Below, piece by piece: positions 12,088-26,600 of a stretch of DNA of 64,000 nt. Numbering within the stretch: position 1 is the stretch's first letter; every line of letters starts with the position of its first letter. Source of the stretch: Synchiropus splendidus (taxonomy: Eukaryota > Chordata > Actinopteri > Syngnathiformes > Callionymidae); contig NC_071347.1 in assembly GCF_027744825.2 (NCBI RefSeq), positions 13,205,501 through 13,269,500 of the forward strand. The letters run 5' to 3'. A model generated the notes under the pieces. The model saw only the letters and a program-made list of their open reading frames with translations, made no database searches and had not been told where the DNA came from. Made by a program: the position numbers and the translations under genes.

Positions 12088-12200
12088 TAGGGCTGCAACA
12101 GCTAACAACAAGTCGATGTAGTCAACTGTAATAACGGATTATTAAATTAGTAGTGATGTCATCGCTTTCTTTTCCATGCACACACAAGCGCATGTATAAA
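12088..12200. mobile_element. possible hAT-type MITE fragment
   Basis: TAGGGCTGCAACAGCTAACA resembles the TAGGGCTGCAAC terminus of common fish hAT-derived elements, and a degenerate CGAT/ATTA-rich stretch follows. No second terminus or target duplication was found. Confidence 0.3.
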
Positions 12201-13797
12201 GAAAGATGACCGAGGCTTTCCAATCACAATCTGAAACATCCTAAGCATGGGAACATTTCGAAACGGACACATCAAAGACTTAAGTGAGAAACAACATTTG
12301 CCAAACATTCCTTTCAAAACAACACTTCTACAAAAACAACAAATCTAAGGTTTCAACACGATAATTTCGTTGGTGAGTCGTAGACTGTCAAAATAGCTGT
12401 GGAGAATTCACTGAAATTTGTTGTGAATGATTTCACATACATGCATTGGATTACATAGACTGCATTGAAAAGAATATTGACTGAAAAACAGCATATAGGC
12501 ATTGAAAAAAATTATAGAAAAAAAAAAAAAATTATAGAAATATATACTTATTTTTTATTTAATACCATTTTCATCTAGTTTTTAACCTCAATACAAAAAT
12601 GTTTCAGCCAATATTCTGTTTTTCAATTCCTACATTCTTTTTTTCAGCCAATATTTTTTTTTAATGCCAATGTAAGTTGGCCCCATTCTAGCCACATAGC
12701 CGGTGAAGTATAAGTGACCCAGTCACACGTTCATTATGACAGCAATACACTGAATGCTAAACTACGCACTTATTTTTGTTGCTTGGTCGCAACAAATTTA
12801 ACACTGATCAAGGCAAGAACAAAATAAATTTAGATGTCCCTTCGCTGCTGCAGTGCAGTGATATAGCTCTATATGTCATGTTTAATTTATGTTGGGTATT
12901 TACCTTTTGGGCAATCAAAATGTAGTACTTCTCATTCACATCTACTCTCGCTTTTCCCCTGTGGTTTCAAACCCCATTTAGACATTTGGGTAAACGAGAA
13001 GGGCTTGGTTAATTTTTCATCACCCCACGTGCCTGCAAATGAATAAAACAACACAACCGCATTCATACTCTGACCTTCTCACTTGTCGCATGACACCTGG
13101 CCGATCGAGGTGTGGGGGGGGGGGAGCACAGGTCTTCATTCTATGGGCGACGTTGACACTCCCTCGTCCATCACACCGACGCGCTTACGGAAACTGAACG
13201 TGGCCTGAAGTGGTTTATGCTCAATGACCAATTGGGCACGAGCGGACGGAGATCAGTGATCAGTGGTGATAGATGGGAGGTGGCATCCATCGAGCTCATG
13301 AACGATTCTTAGCAACCAACACACATACTTGAACGCATACACAGGATGTCACACAGGGCCTTTGCCAGTGTCCAGACTTGCATTCTGAATTCCCCCGGCT
13401 TAATTTATCTCACGTCCTTAGTTTCCTGTTTCATGAGCTACTGCTCAGGAGACTCTCAATCAACATCATCTAACCTCAACACGCATGTATACACTCACGA
13501 CAGCCACATTTTATTGTTGCGCATGTCTAAGTTAAGACCGTGGCTTTGTACTCGGATGTCTGATATTCCTTCAGATCTCAAGCCTGATCATTTCCAGCGC
13601 CCTTTGAGGGTTTTAAATAGCTGTGACGCTCATGTCCGGCGTTAAGGTTATTTGTTCTGCGTAGTGAAGATAACGGTTCATTAAAGGCCGATGCGACTGC
13701 TTTAAATACATGTAAATATAGCTACTACTTCTATCTTCGTACATGTGTCCAAAACTAATCCGTTGCAATGGTTTTTTTTTCTTTTTTGATTTCTCAG

Positions 13798-14175
13798 GCA
13801 CCATGAATCTCTCCGGACCAGCCCAGGTGGTTGCACCCCACCACTGACCACGACCATCAGCTACACCACCACGTCTTCTCCAGCTTCTCTCAGCTCCGAC
13901 TTTAGCGTTTCACATCTGTGACCCGAGTGGGCACCACCATGGCAGGAGAAAAGGGCCTCAACAAAAGGAGCACCATGGATATCAAGCGCCTGGCGAGCCT
14001 CATCCAGAGGGGAACAGGCCGCTTGCTGGTAATTGACAGCAGGACGTTCTCTGAGTACAATGCATCCCACGTGCAAGGCGCCATCAACGTGTGCTGCTCC
14101 AAACTGGTGAAAAGGAGACTGCAGCAGGACAAGGTGTCAGTCACTGAGCTGCTGCAGCCCAATGGCAAAGTTAAG
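13798..14175 (+). CDS. dusp8: dusp8 exon 2 (first coding exon; CDS from 13939)
   Basis: The acceptor is a T-rich tract ending TTCTCAG. The exon has 141 nt of leader and then 79 codons from ATG 13939 to AAG before GTAAGA, phase 0. The protein has the first half of the rhodanese-like domain and the basic kinase interaction motif VKRRLQQ. The leader carries a 14-codon upstream ORF. Confidence 0.93.
13803..13847 (+). CDS. upstream ORF in the dusp8 leader, 14 codons
   Basis: ATG in a good context (A at -3) opens MNLSGPAQVVAPHH and a TGA, 91 nt before the dusp8 start codon. It is short and has no recognised similarity. It is listed because a well-placed upstream ORF can lower initiation at the main ATG; translation is not shown. 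Confidence 0.35.
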   Translation: MNLSGPAQVVAPHH

Positions 14176-16811
14176 GTAAGAAGTTATGCTCTGTTTTACA
14201 GGGAAAATCAGGTGAGGGACAATAAATGCTTGGCCGTCTTCAGCCATTGTATTCTTAGATAAACATTGTTTCACTGTGTGTGCTGTATTCATTGTGGGTG
14301 GCTCCTTGTGAATGTTTTAAGGCCCAGAGCATCAAAGAGCTTTCAATGCTGTAAAGAACATACTAATGTTTTGGAACCTTTCCAACTACAATGACAACAC
14401 ACATAATACTGGTTAAGTCTTAACACAACAATACACTGCAAACAGTAGGAGTCCAGTAGCCATTTGAACACATCCCACCTAAATAGTCAAAAAAAAATCT
14501 ACTACTTGGATGTATATGTCCTCATCGTAGTGATGAAGAGAACCGTTCTCATAGTCCTGTTGTAAAAATGAATGTAAGCTTTCCATACTAGTCACAGTTG
14601 CAAGCGTAAAACCGCATGTCTGCCCTTGACATCTTCATGAACTGTTTGAGCAGGCAGCCTAACCCAACCGCGCTGATCTGGATTGAGGTTCTCAGCTCTG
14701 GTCCGAGCCACCGCCACAAGCTATATTTGTTGGACAGGCACGCTTAGTGTAGGTTTGTTGCTTATCAGTGCCCATGAAATCGGATCCTCCCGTTTTCCAT
14801 GACTTCTCCACGAAATATGACAGCCTTTTTTCCATCCCTGGTCCACCCACCGCATGTTGTCGACTGCTTTATTTTTAGATGCGGTTTGAAACTGAGGAGA
14901 AGACCCTGTGTGAGTGTGTGCGATGGAAGTCTGTGTCTCACACGGAAGCTATATGTACTGTAGCCTGCAACAAAGAAGGTTGAAAAACACAAATGAGAGT
15001 TCCAGATTCTGCGAAACATTTTATACTGAAGCCTGACACTGACTCACTAATGCACTGACATCTTAGGTGTGACAACTGGTTAAAATTCCAAATCTAAAAA
15101 TAGCACTTCTTTGTTATTGTTGCCTTGCTAGCAGCAAGAAGCCGCGTTCAAGCTTCTGCACCGTAATAGAAATGTTCGACTAATTTTGTGTGGATTAAAA
15201 TACTTTTTTAATGTGTGTAAATAATTCCTTCCTCATTTTATTTTAAGGAAGTTGAATCATAAGGTCAAGGGCGTAGTGACAGTGATTGGTTAGTGTCATA
15301 AATTCTCTGGTTAGAAGTAGTTTAATGTCAGGTCTATTTTTACTACCTGATGACCATCACAGGCATTTAGAAGCAGAAGTTTATCCAGTCACACTTTAGA
15401 TTAGGGAACATTTATTACCCTAAATAAACTACGTACTCATATGTATATTTGCAGCACATTAGCCAGTAATTTATCATGTTAAAGTATTCATTAGTGTCTT
15501 GTTGAGACTGACTGGATTTTACCAGTGACAACAGTGACCCAATGTTCACTATAAAAAAACGTCATAATTACCAAGCCTTATTGGTGTCTGGGTATCCTCC
15601 TGACAACCCACCCACTGTGGCCCTTTTGTGGATCACTTTGATAAATGCAAAGCTGAATAAAAAGCTAGAATCCTTCTTTTACTAATTATACTGTCCAATT
15701 ATGACAGTCGTCTCTGTCAGTCTCGACCGGTCTTGAATTGAAATACCGTGTCCGCCAAGTCCAAGAACCAGACAAGACAGAGGGAAAATGCACTGAGGCC
15801 GAGACTCTTAAAATAAAAGTCCAGTCTCTTTTACTACAACACTAATACTTCATTATATGTGATGGGGCTTTTTATTCTTATTATTTATTGCTCTTGTTTG
15901 CCTGAGTTACATTTTCTCTCCTTTTGATTTTTCTCCAACCATCATGACACTCCAAATGAACACACGCTGTTTACAATAACTTTGATTATTGCTTTGCAGC
16001 GTGAGTTCGCTTTATGTCGATGAAACTCTACATACTCCTGGTGTGTCTCAAGTCAACAGTCAATTCAACCTACAGGTCTATATTAGCCTTAAACACCTCA
16101 TCTAAAACATGCAACTATTACATAGATAATAGTCTTTTAACACCCAAGCTGCCTCAGTACATTCCACCTGCATGACTCATTCACAATCCTGAGAACCCTT
16201 TTCAGGAGTTATTCCTCATAAAGTCCAGTTCTGCTATTGTAAAGTGTCACCTTCAATTGATGAACTATAACTGACTTTTGGAATTTGATCCATTAACAAG
16301 TTGATCTTAAATGAGGGATATTCAAAACAATAATGGAGGCCCTGGTCATGATGAGTCAACCTGGATATTTTTCAGTGTATCTGTGTCAAATATATTCTTT
16401 ATATGGTTGCATTGCTGATAATTAGACGCAAACCTTCTTTAAAGCCCCAACACCATTATATGTGGACTGTGCTGACAAATATTTAAACTATATGTGGACT
16501 TAACAATCAGATCTCGGCTGTTAGTAGGAATTAATATGGCATGTCAAGCGTCACTTTCATCTCATCTTTCTATCACTCTCTGGTGATGCCCCATTACTGG
16601 TGAGTCCCATCCACACCCCCGTAAAGAGGATAAGATTAATGTTCAGCTGGATAAGACTGGAACAATCGGGGGAGAGAGGAAGGCTTGACGGGGCGACACT
16701 CTTTTGTCATTGGTTAGGCATGACATCATCCTTTTCTACGGCTACTGGCAGGCTATATGAGAGGCACGTGCTGAATGGCTGTGTGGTGTTAAAGCCGGCT
16801 CACAGCTAACC

Positions 16812-16849
<38 letters not shown>

Positions 16850-19800
16850 CATCCACTCTGCCCCTCTGCTTGGTTCCAAGCGTGGCTGGGAGCAATCTCA
16901 GCCATCCCAGGCAGCAAAGGACACCATTGTGGATCTTTGTTCAGGGAAGTGAATGCAGGAAGCGGGAAAGCAGCACTGAGGGTATTCATGATGGGCTACT
17001 GCCTCCTGCCTCACATCCCATTCACTACTAATAGCCTGCATCCCCCAGGGCGCTGTGCTCACCCTCTTTCATGGAGGCTGCTTATGCTTCAGTTGACTGG
17101 GCATCTATGATCACTGCAGCAGCTTACGTACTTGGTCGTCCTAACTGTGTGACGCTCTTAAGTGTAAACCTTCATCCAGAATTCAGCTTCGACCTTTGCT
17201 GACAGAGTAATACTGGCAGGGGTGCAGCGTCCTCCCTGCTGTTGTCTGACAGGTTGGTTGGCAGACGGCTGGTGTCTTGGCTTAAGTGGTTAATCCCCGC
17301 TACTGTGACGGCGACTGCCGGGGCATACAGACTTGACAGATGGACCAGAGGTTTTTGCTTCCTCCAGACTGACCTGGGAAACAACTTATATTGAGCATGG
17401 ACATACTGATGGACGGAACCAACAACAGATTAAGAATCACTGACCCCTCTAAAACCAACCTACTGAAGCTGAGAGTCTCATGTAGCATTGCAGCCCTTCA
17501 AAACACGGACTGAATTTTCATGGATTTTTAGTTTCAACTCTTATATTGGACTCTGTAATGTTTTTTTAATAAATGACAACACTGAACATTTTATGGTGTG
17601 ACTACACCTCCACCTTTAAATGTGAATGGAATCCCACTTTTTAACAACACCATTCTTACAGTCCAACCCAGAATGTCTTCTACCCAGTTCATCTTTAACC
17701 TCCATCACTTTAAATTGTGTAAGATTAGTGACAGAAATGACATGAAACAAAAGCTATTTTCCTAATAGTTGAACAGAATGAATATTAATTTATTAAAATT
17801 GTCAAAATGGTGTAGATTTAAGGATCTTTTTTTCATTATACAATGGCTTCTATCTATGATGTGGGCGTGTAAAATATATAAAGATATGCTCAAATATCCA
17901 AATAATCGATAATATTGTGCACAATATTGTATCGATATTTTAAGTCGGCAATATAGATATTTCAAAAAGTAATGTTTGTTTATGCTGCTACATTTGTGAT
18001 GAGTGGTTAATACCGTTGTCCTTCCGTGCACTGGAGTTATATTGTTGACAATGCCAGTGGTTCTTTCCTCTGTTGGGCTGCAAAATTAAACCAATGGTTT
18101 TCATGCACACCCCCCTTAGAATAATCCCTCCTGGGAGTCATGTGAATACTTACACAGCCCCTCTATCATATGATGGCTTATGAAGTATTGTTACAGAATG
18201 ACGTATGATAAATGTGCTTCTGTGCTTATTGTTCCGGCCAATTGTTCAAATTTCTCAACTGGGAATTTACGTCAATATTCCTGCACTATTTGGCTGTCTA
18301 CAGCACATCTCAACTGGGCGGTAAAATGAGTGATGTGTGGAAACTACCTCCATTTCTGTAACCATATCCTTTACCGTAACAGTGCCATCTTTTGAGCCAG
18401 GGGACACTACCGTACAGTAGCTGCTGAGCTTTGTCAATGACTCACTCTGAGGATTATGTTCCCCTCTTACCCCAGGGCCAAACTCTGGGAACTTTTAATG
18501 TTTCATTCATATTTCTGTCTCTTTGCCTCAGAGACAACGAGGCTTATGCTGGTATTTCCAAATACCCGGATATGGCGTGTTTGTGTTAGTGAGGTCATGG
18601 CATGAGCTGTTTGTTTTTAACATCTAGCTGTTTGACAACGACTCTCACACCCTGTATGCATTTATGAAATGAATCTAAAATACAGGTGCATATTTACAAT
18701 TTGTGGAGAAACTGAGGCAATTTTTCAAGCAACCTGTGGTCAAAAAAATCTATTTTTCTCCTCTTTGTTTAACTTTTAGAGGTAAGAACTTTTTGTTTGT
18801 ACTGACTTAACTTCACAAATACAAATTTAAATGCCAGCACTTGGCTAGCCTACGCACATAGAAGCTGCAGCTGTCCATGCCAGTCAGTGACATCATCACT
18901 GTGGGGTCTATACAGTAGTAAAAGATGTATGTCCCCCCAGTGTGACAGTCTTAAAGTAACAAATCATCTGCCAAAAAAAGAGGTCATAGCCTGTCACTGG
19001 GGATTTTGTAACAGCATGAAACTGAGCTGAGCTAATGTTAGACAGACAATGTATGTGAATGAAGTCGCTCTATGCACGCTCGCTAGTGTGAGCAGTTAAT
19101 TTTGATGAGGGTTTTAGTCATTTATATTCAGGTCAAATCCAAGTGTGCTACGATTTGAGGAGTGGTCTTACAGTCAAGAGACCTTAGAAGCAACCCACCG
19201 TGCATGAGAAGAATCTGCTGCTAAGGTGTCAATGGATGGTGTAGCGTTACCCAAACTTGGTGATGATGTCATGTGTAATAGCCACTATGCTGTTTCCATA
19301 AAATAAACAGGAGTAGGCCAGAAATGTGACACTTTTTTTACTTTATTTTTTTTTTATTGTAATTTTTTTGATGCATAATCGTAGACATGGATGTAGATGT
19401 AAGTTCAGTTGCTACAGACGTCAACGCTGCATAGCTGCTGTGGAGTTTAGAGCGCCAATGATTGACTTTCTTGCTCAAGCATTGATGATTCCTAGAAAAG
19501 TGCTGAGTACGAAACACACCTATAGCTGGCCCCAATATGAGGAAGACAGAAGTTTGATTTAATTATAATTATTTTTATGACGGTAACCGTAATGATATTG
19601 TGTAACTGTTTTTCTTTCCTGCCCTCCTTTGATTTTGCCTGTTCTCCCTTCATTCTTTTGACGACAGAATTGTGGCACTACTCTACACTACAGCAGGAAG
19701 TTGTCGCTCTGCAGACAGATGTGGCTCCTGCATCGTAACATTGCTGCAGCCTGACATCTAGCCCTGCACTGACGGGGTTCACTGACCTCCTGCACTGCAG

Positions 19801-20560
19801 CATGTCACACACCCAGTTGAGGGTGTGATGTCATCAGTCACATATTGACATAATGGGAGCAACTAAAAATGACTCACAGACCAAATCCACCGTCATATTC
19901 ACAACTTAACGAGTCGAGTTGAAGTCTGCACTCTTAAGTAGCTGGTACTCCAAAGTAAATGTGTATAATAAAGTCAGTACTTAACACAAAGTGTTAAACG
20001 GTAATCATCAGTTTTTTATAATAGTGCATTTCTATCTCTCTTCACACACATTTTCAAGATCTTCAGCAAAGCCTTTCTTTAATAATAAAGTGAAATTGAA
20101 TGCGAACTCATTAACTGTGGGTGCACTATTGAAGGCTCATAATCCTTATGTAGGATCCTAAATGAGTTCGGATCCCGTTAGGATTATCAGACAAAATTAT
20201 CAAGTGTTTTTAAAAGTTGGTGGCAGGGGGTGTCTGAGAAGGGGGATATTGAGGTGAAACAAAAACGTATTAAACTTAAATTGCAAGCGGCTGAAGGCTG
20301 AAATGTGGCTGTTTATTTTTGAGCTGTATTCAGCCTGAACTCATCATGTGTTGGTAACAAAACTGCATCCCAGCAGATGGTTCAGTGTTGAATTTGAGAT
20401 CAGTGTTAAGTCAAAGCCGACCTTGTCCAGTGTAAATCACCTGTCCACCCAAGCACTTCTCTCCTGCAGCTGCTCTGTAAGCAGAAATATAATCAGGCTC
20501 TCTTCATGCAGCTAGCGTCCACTCATCTCAGACACGGTTTAGACACACACACACACGCAT

Positions 20561-20611
<51 letters not shown>

Positions 20612-23600
20612 TTGAATGTCACTGTGGCTTTCAGTGTACAGAATGAATTTGATGGTGAATAAAGTGCGGATTTGCCTGGAAGCCAGGTGGTATTGTTTGT
20701 CAGATTTAAAGTGACACATGTTGAGATAAACTATGTCTCCGTCTTCATCTTTGCTCCTTCGCTTTTCTTTACTCCACTTGCGTCGTTCGTGAGCTCACCC
20801 TCCTCTTTTCTTTTTGCATCCTTCCTCGTCACTCCTCATCCGTCTCCCTCTCATCGCATCCCTGACCAGTGGCAATTTAGTGATGCAGTGATTCAGAGCT
20901 GCAGTAGGCGCTGCCTGGTCATGTGACCAAAGCCTGCCTGACAACACGGAGAACAACACAGCCTCGGTGAAGGAAGCGCACAGTAACTCATTCGGATCGT
21001 ACTGAATTTAATCACATCATGTTTGTAATGATGCGTCTTTCTCGTCTTACCATTGCATTAACAACCATCAGCAACTCCTGCACCATAAACGTCTTAGCTA
21101 TGTTGGTTGATCATGTTTTATTAACGCTTCTGTGCTTTATCTTTTTTTTACATTAACCTTTAAATCACCTGTGGCTCCTGTTGTGTTTGTATGGCTGAAG
21201 CTACTTCCAGATTCAGTTGCCTTTTTATACACACCAAGTGCAGGATGAGTGACTGAAAGGCAGCCTGAAGTCAGTGTCCTATAAATATATATATTTCTTC
21301 ATCACCCTCTCATGTTGTTTTATTGCACCCTAAGCTCAGCCAACACTGTCAATAAAAAAGTCATCGCCTTGTTTTTATGTTTCTTTGTATCATATGCAGG
21401 TGGAGCTGGGGAGGAAGCAGGAAGTTGTGGTTTACGACCAGAGCTCCAAAGAGGCCGGCCACCTGTCCAAAGATGGCTTTGTCCACATTCTAATGGGGAA
21501 GTTGGAGGGAACCTTTCACAAAGTTTCATTACTCACTGGTAAGTGCTGTCGTCAGAGGTTTATGGCCTTGGGAGACACACCGCTTCTGCATTAATACACT
21601 GTAATGAGTGAGCGTTATTGTCAAGTGTCAAGAATATGGCAAAATTTGGTTGATGAAAACAAAATAAAAAGAGAGATATGTAGTTGAAATCAAATGCTGT
21701 AACAAGCACACAGCCATCCACTGTGTGATAACAGTCAAAGACTAAACCAATACACATTATTATACAGCCAATTATTTTATTCATTATTTTTTAAACCCCA
21801 TGCTGGGAATGTATTTTATGCTCCGAAAAGAAACGCACATTAATCCTGTCACCTGTGGGCGCATTGCTCCATTTGGTCAGCAGAGGTCACTAATGAGCAT
21901 TGAATGTCACCTATTCCCAAGTCTCCACAGTCAGATGATACAAGATTTAACTATGCAGTACAGTGGTCAGTGAGAACAGCGAGTCAATGCCTACTAAACT
22001 TACCAAGATATGTCATTTGTCCTCTGCATTATGAAGGATCGCCTCAGCTGAGGCGTGATAGTGGTATATTAGTGAATTCTTTTGGAGGCATTTTAACACA
22101 CACATATTACAGCAGCTTGTGGATGAATCCCAAATGTGTCAGCAGCGAAAGGAAAGTAATCCTCCTCAGACGGGATTGAAAATTAGACTAGAGAGGCGTA
22201 CTGCCGCTGTTGGAAATCTCTCCTCTCCGCTTCCACTCGTCTCTTTCTTCTCCTCCTCCCGGCTTACGACTTCCACTGGGAGATTAACACGTTTTCATGA
22301 GTCATTCAAAGATACTGACAACCGCCTGAAAGCACCAAAGCCGTGCAATCATTCATACGGATCAAACCGTTGCTTAAGACGGACACACCCACATGGTATA
22401 CAGTTCCTCCGCATTTTAAATCAGAAAATGCACCATTCCTTGCATTTGCTGAGGGATGTTATAACCCCGGTCTCTCCTGAGCACGTTAGGAATAGAAATA
22501 ACAATACCTTTATTTCCCTGCACTCCACTCTGCTGTTTCCACGACAACAGGGCAGAATAAGAACCGACCAATCCTGACTGCCGTTACTTGCAAGAGTGTT
22601 ATTTGGGTCATATGGGCTGTAAGATAGTGTCTATACATTCGTACGTAATGTATGTGTATGTTTGTGGCTGGAGGGCATCGCATGTATATGTTGGGGTCGA
22701 CTCAGTTTCCATGCCTCAGCACATGATGGCATCACGCGGATGAGCAGAGCTGGATCAGCGATGGTTGCATGTGTTGAGACAAAATGACTTATGAAATAGC
22801 CAGCTATGTTTAATTTCATTGAACATTTCGTTTCACGGATGAAAGTCAATTAAAATGACATGCATGTTTAATTTTCCCTCGCTTTGTTATACAGTGCACT
22901 AGGTCATGTCAAGCATTTAAAATGCAAAGCCAAATTTTGAGTTGACTCAAGGACTGACGACAATATTTCATTAGAATTGATGTTTGTTTACTCAGCTTTA
23001 TTTACTAATTTATTATTATTATTTTGGTTTTTTTTATATTTTTCAGTGTAATTTAACTATTTAAAATTGAGTGACATTTGGGCATGATTTTGGAATTTTA
23101 AATAACTGAATATGAATTCTATATAAAGAATAATAAGGTTTGTAATATAACATAAGTATTTGATTTTAGAGTCAAAATTTGAGATAGTTTTTTGGGGTAT
23201 TAATAACAGAGTAACCAGATTCTTTATATTTTTAAATAAATAGTTTCAATATCATCTCACAATAAAGCAGATACTGAGCAATTGCAAAACAAGTGTCACA
23301 CGTTCTCAGTAGTTCGATGGTACAATGAACGATTCCTATCAATTTGGGTGCATCTCGAAACAAACTGATTTGTTGGGTAAATGCTATGTAAGAGGAATAA
23401 TTTTAATATTACTGGGGTGCATCACTAAAAAGGGAGCAGTTTTGTAATTGATGAGTTTAGACTTCTGGCACACTATTGCAGGGTTTCTTCTATACGTAAA
23501 TAAGCCACGCCATCAGAAAACTGATCTCTTTTTAAAGATGGACTCTCACGTGATCAAACGTAATGAAAGGAAGTGGAAACATCAAAACAAATGAAAACAC

Positions 23601-26600
23601 GTGGCGCATCATGGAGGTGGACTTGAACGTGACTGTTTTTGCCCAGTTTTTCTCAGAAAAATCGCCACAAAAACATCATAACTGAAGTCCATTACTGCGA
23701 CAAGTAAATCATGACATTAAGGGCCATTGCACACAACTTGGTCTCAGCTCCTTTATTATTGGATTCACTGAGGGAGACTGAAGTTCTAAGAGCCTTTGTG
23801 TCCCCCTACAAATTGATGTTTTTCCCAGCTGGCACTAACAAATAAAGGACCATTACATAAAAATAATTAAAGCCCCTTCAGTTTATTAAGTTCCACTGTA
23901 AACAAATGTTGCAGTGTGAGAACTGAGCTGAGGTCTTTCCCTCGTATTCCTGAAGAGCTCACTCATTAAAACACTTACTCTGCTCTTCTCTCAGGGACAA
24001 AGAAGCACTGGGTAAATTAAAGCAGCTGCAGCTTTGCATCTCAGTTTCGGACTAACTTTTCTTGTCTCCGTGCGTCGCTCACTCTCCCTGCCCCTCGACT
24101 GAACCGCAGATTTATGTTGCTAATAACCCCAGAAAGTGACTTCATATTTGACTAATGGCATATTTTCAACCTCACAGGCACACACTGCGCTTCTGTTGGG
24201 GATTGGATGAGGATGAGGGGGGATAAAGGAGCGCGGGGGAACAAAAGAACGATGTAAAGAAAGAACCCTTAAATGGAGCGGATAGTGGCGTCATAAAAAG
24301 CTTTCTGCTTTAGACGGAATGTGTTTGAATACTAGTTTAAGTCAACAAGAGTTTGCTGTAAATATAGGGGTTTAAAGATATTTTATTTGCCTGAAACAGA
24401 CAAGGAAAAAGACATAATCACCGGACTTATTGATTCACTTCTGACTCCGATTTCGTTTCCTTCAGTTCAGTTAATAATCAATAACTGTGGCTCCACTCCG
24501 GTCAACATCCTATATGTCAATGATGTCATCACAGTGCACCAAGGGCCATTGTTTTGTGAATGAGATGATAAAATCCAAACAGTGACCTCACCTCAGCGGT
24601 TTATAACACAAATAAAACCATATAAACGCAGGCTGCTGTGATGTGATGTGATGTTTGCATTATTACCTCACCGACTGTGTGAAAGTGTTTGTGAGAAACA
24701 AGTCTCTCTGAGGAGACTCGTATTTTTACCACAGCTATGATCTCACTATGTTGGAGCTCAGACTGTTTTGCTGTTTTTTTTGTTTTTTTTTTGCAAGTTG
24801 TGTGTGCATGTCCCTGTTATGGACAAGGAGAAGATGACTTGTTTATAGCCCGCTGCCTCCCCAGTGGGTCTAAAGTTTGCGTGTTTCCCACCAATCTGCA
24901 GCACACGGTCGGTCCTGGAGCTGCACTGTCTGCTCACAGGCAGGTTGGAAAGTTCAGTAGTGCCAACCACGCAGTCATGTCATAGTGGCTCTGATGTAGG
25001 TCTACCAGGTGGAAATGTTTTCTTTCAGTGGTGACGCAATAAACGGAGAGAAAAAGTGTTAAATGCAGATGAAAGTGTGGAAATGTGAAGTCATAGAAAA
25101 TGAGCTGATAATAGTTTCAAGAGAACACAAGGGGCTGCAAGCAAAGTAAGGGACAAGTCTAAAAAAAACTAGGTGTGAAACAGTTAAAAGTGCAGGTGTG
25201 TTCCTGTCCCGTCCACTTCGGCGTGTGTGTGTGTGTGTTTACAGATGTGTGCTCCTAATCCTTCCCGAGGCCATCTGTCTGTGTTTTTTGCAGGATTACT
25301 GGTGTCACAGCAGTGTGTCAAAGATAGGACTGTGGGATTCACTTCTCGTGACAGACTCAGTAGGCTGGGGGTCAGATAGCTCAGGAAGTTTAGCTGTCTG
25401 TCAACAATTGGAAAGTTGTGGCTTTATTCCATGTGACTCCTGCAATGTGTCAGGAACAAGATTATGGATCCAGGATCGTGCCACGTGCAGCTGTGGAAGC
25501 GTTGGATCCCAATTTCCCCTTTGAGTGTGCGCCATACCTTTTCCCTTCTCTTTGTCATGATTTTCTACCAATTGAATTTGTTGCATTAGTACTAAATATA
25601 GTGAATTATACCCACTAAATTCAGTTTAATCTATTGAGGAGCTGTAAAGTATCTACAGGCTGCATGAAGCGTCTGATTCTGCGCTGATGTCATTGCACCT
25701 GGCAGTACTGAAGCCTTTGAGCTTCACCTGTGAGTGCCTGGAGGTTTCCTTCAGAGGTCAGAAAGGTGCGACCTTACATATGTGTTTGAGGTCGATGTTC
25801 TCCTTTTGGCTGTTTTCTGTTGTTCCCCTCATTTTGGATAAATTTGGCGCGTTAGACAGGTGGGAGTTTTTAACTAGACCCAAGTCTGTCCTCCAGCCGA
25901 GACAAGACTTCACGACCAAACCGATGTCATTACTTTGACATGCATGTTCTTCAGCATCGCAACGAGAGGAGCTGGCATGTCCATATAAGTTTTGAGAGGC
26001 ACAAAAATATGTCAGTATTACTATTGGGTAGGTGATGGTTCATGACTTAACATTCATAACGCTGAACAGTACAAAAATCTCCCAACAAAATCTATGAAAA
26101 CTGTGGCTGTTGCGCGTTTACCTGTCTTATGTTGCAGGTCAGGTTTGACTGCTGCTCTGCATGAGCAGGAGTGGGAGGGGCCATGGCGGTCTTGTCAGGC
26201 AAGAACCCTGAGTAATTCAGATAACACTTTTATGTGTGAGAGAGAATTGAGAAATGTAGACAAAAGGCTTCAGAAAGAAGGGAACTTTTCTCACGCCAGG
26301 AAAAAGGGCTGGTGCTTGAGCACCACTAAGGGTCTATCTGCGCACGTCCCTGAAGTGGAGCGTATTTACCTCCTTATTATATTATTTTAGCTGCAGCTCT
26401 CACATTTTTCACACCAACTTTTCCTGCAGTATTTGGTGGTTGTTCTTTCATTCTTGCTCTGCAGTAGCCTTTGAACAATAATATTTGAGATTGCTAATGG
26501 GTTGAGTGAAAGAACAGGTAGTTTCCTTCGTTCATGTTGGAATCTCGGCTCCCACGCTGTCAACTGGTGATATCAGAGCAAGAGCGTTCATGTCGACGAC

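Larger units (their letters stand above)
6919..13797 (+). other. dusp8 intron 1
   Basis: A 6.9-kb intron. It holds a plus-oriented LINE-like tail (9103-9140), a possible alternative exon (about 10630-10790), a hAT-like fragment (about 12090-12200), A-rich and T-rich runs near 12500-12660 with a repeated TTTCAGCCAATATT (about 12603 and 12643), and a G run near 13113. No coding exon is supported. Confidence 0.6.
14176..21399 (+). other. dusp8 intron 2
   Basis: A 7.2-kb intron with no supported coding exon. It contains CA microsatellites at 16816-16848 and 20542-20606, an AT-rich MITE-like fragment at 17881-18095, and four TGATGTCA/TGACATCA sites (16721, 18888, 19264, 19826). Confidence 0.65.

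Noticed and set aside
22119..22577. 152-codon ORF in dusp8 intron 3
   Set aside because: It has no family match, no start in good context and no splice partner; open by chance.
23337..23440. GGTGCATC words as ends of a small transposon
   Set aside because: GGGTGCATCTC and GGGGTGCATCAC are in the same orientation, not inverted, and the similarity is too short.
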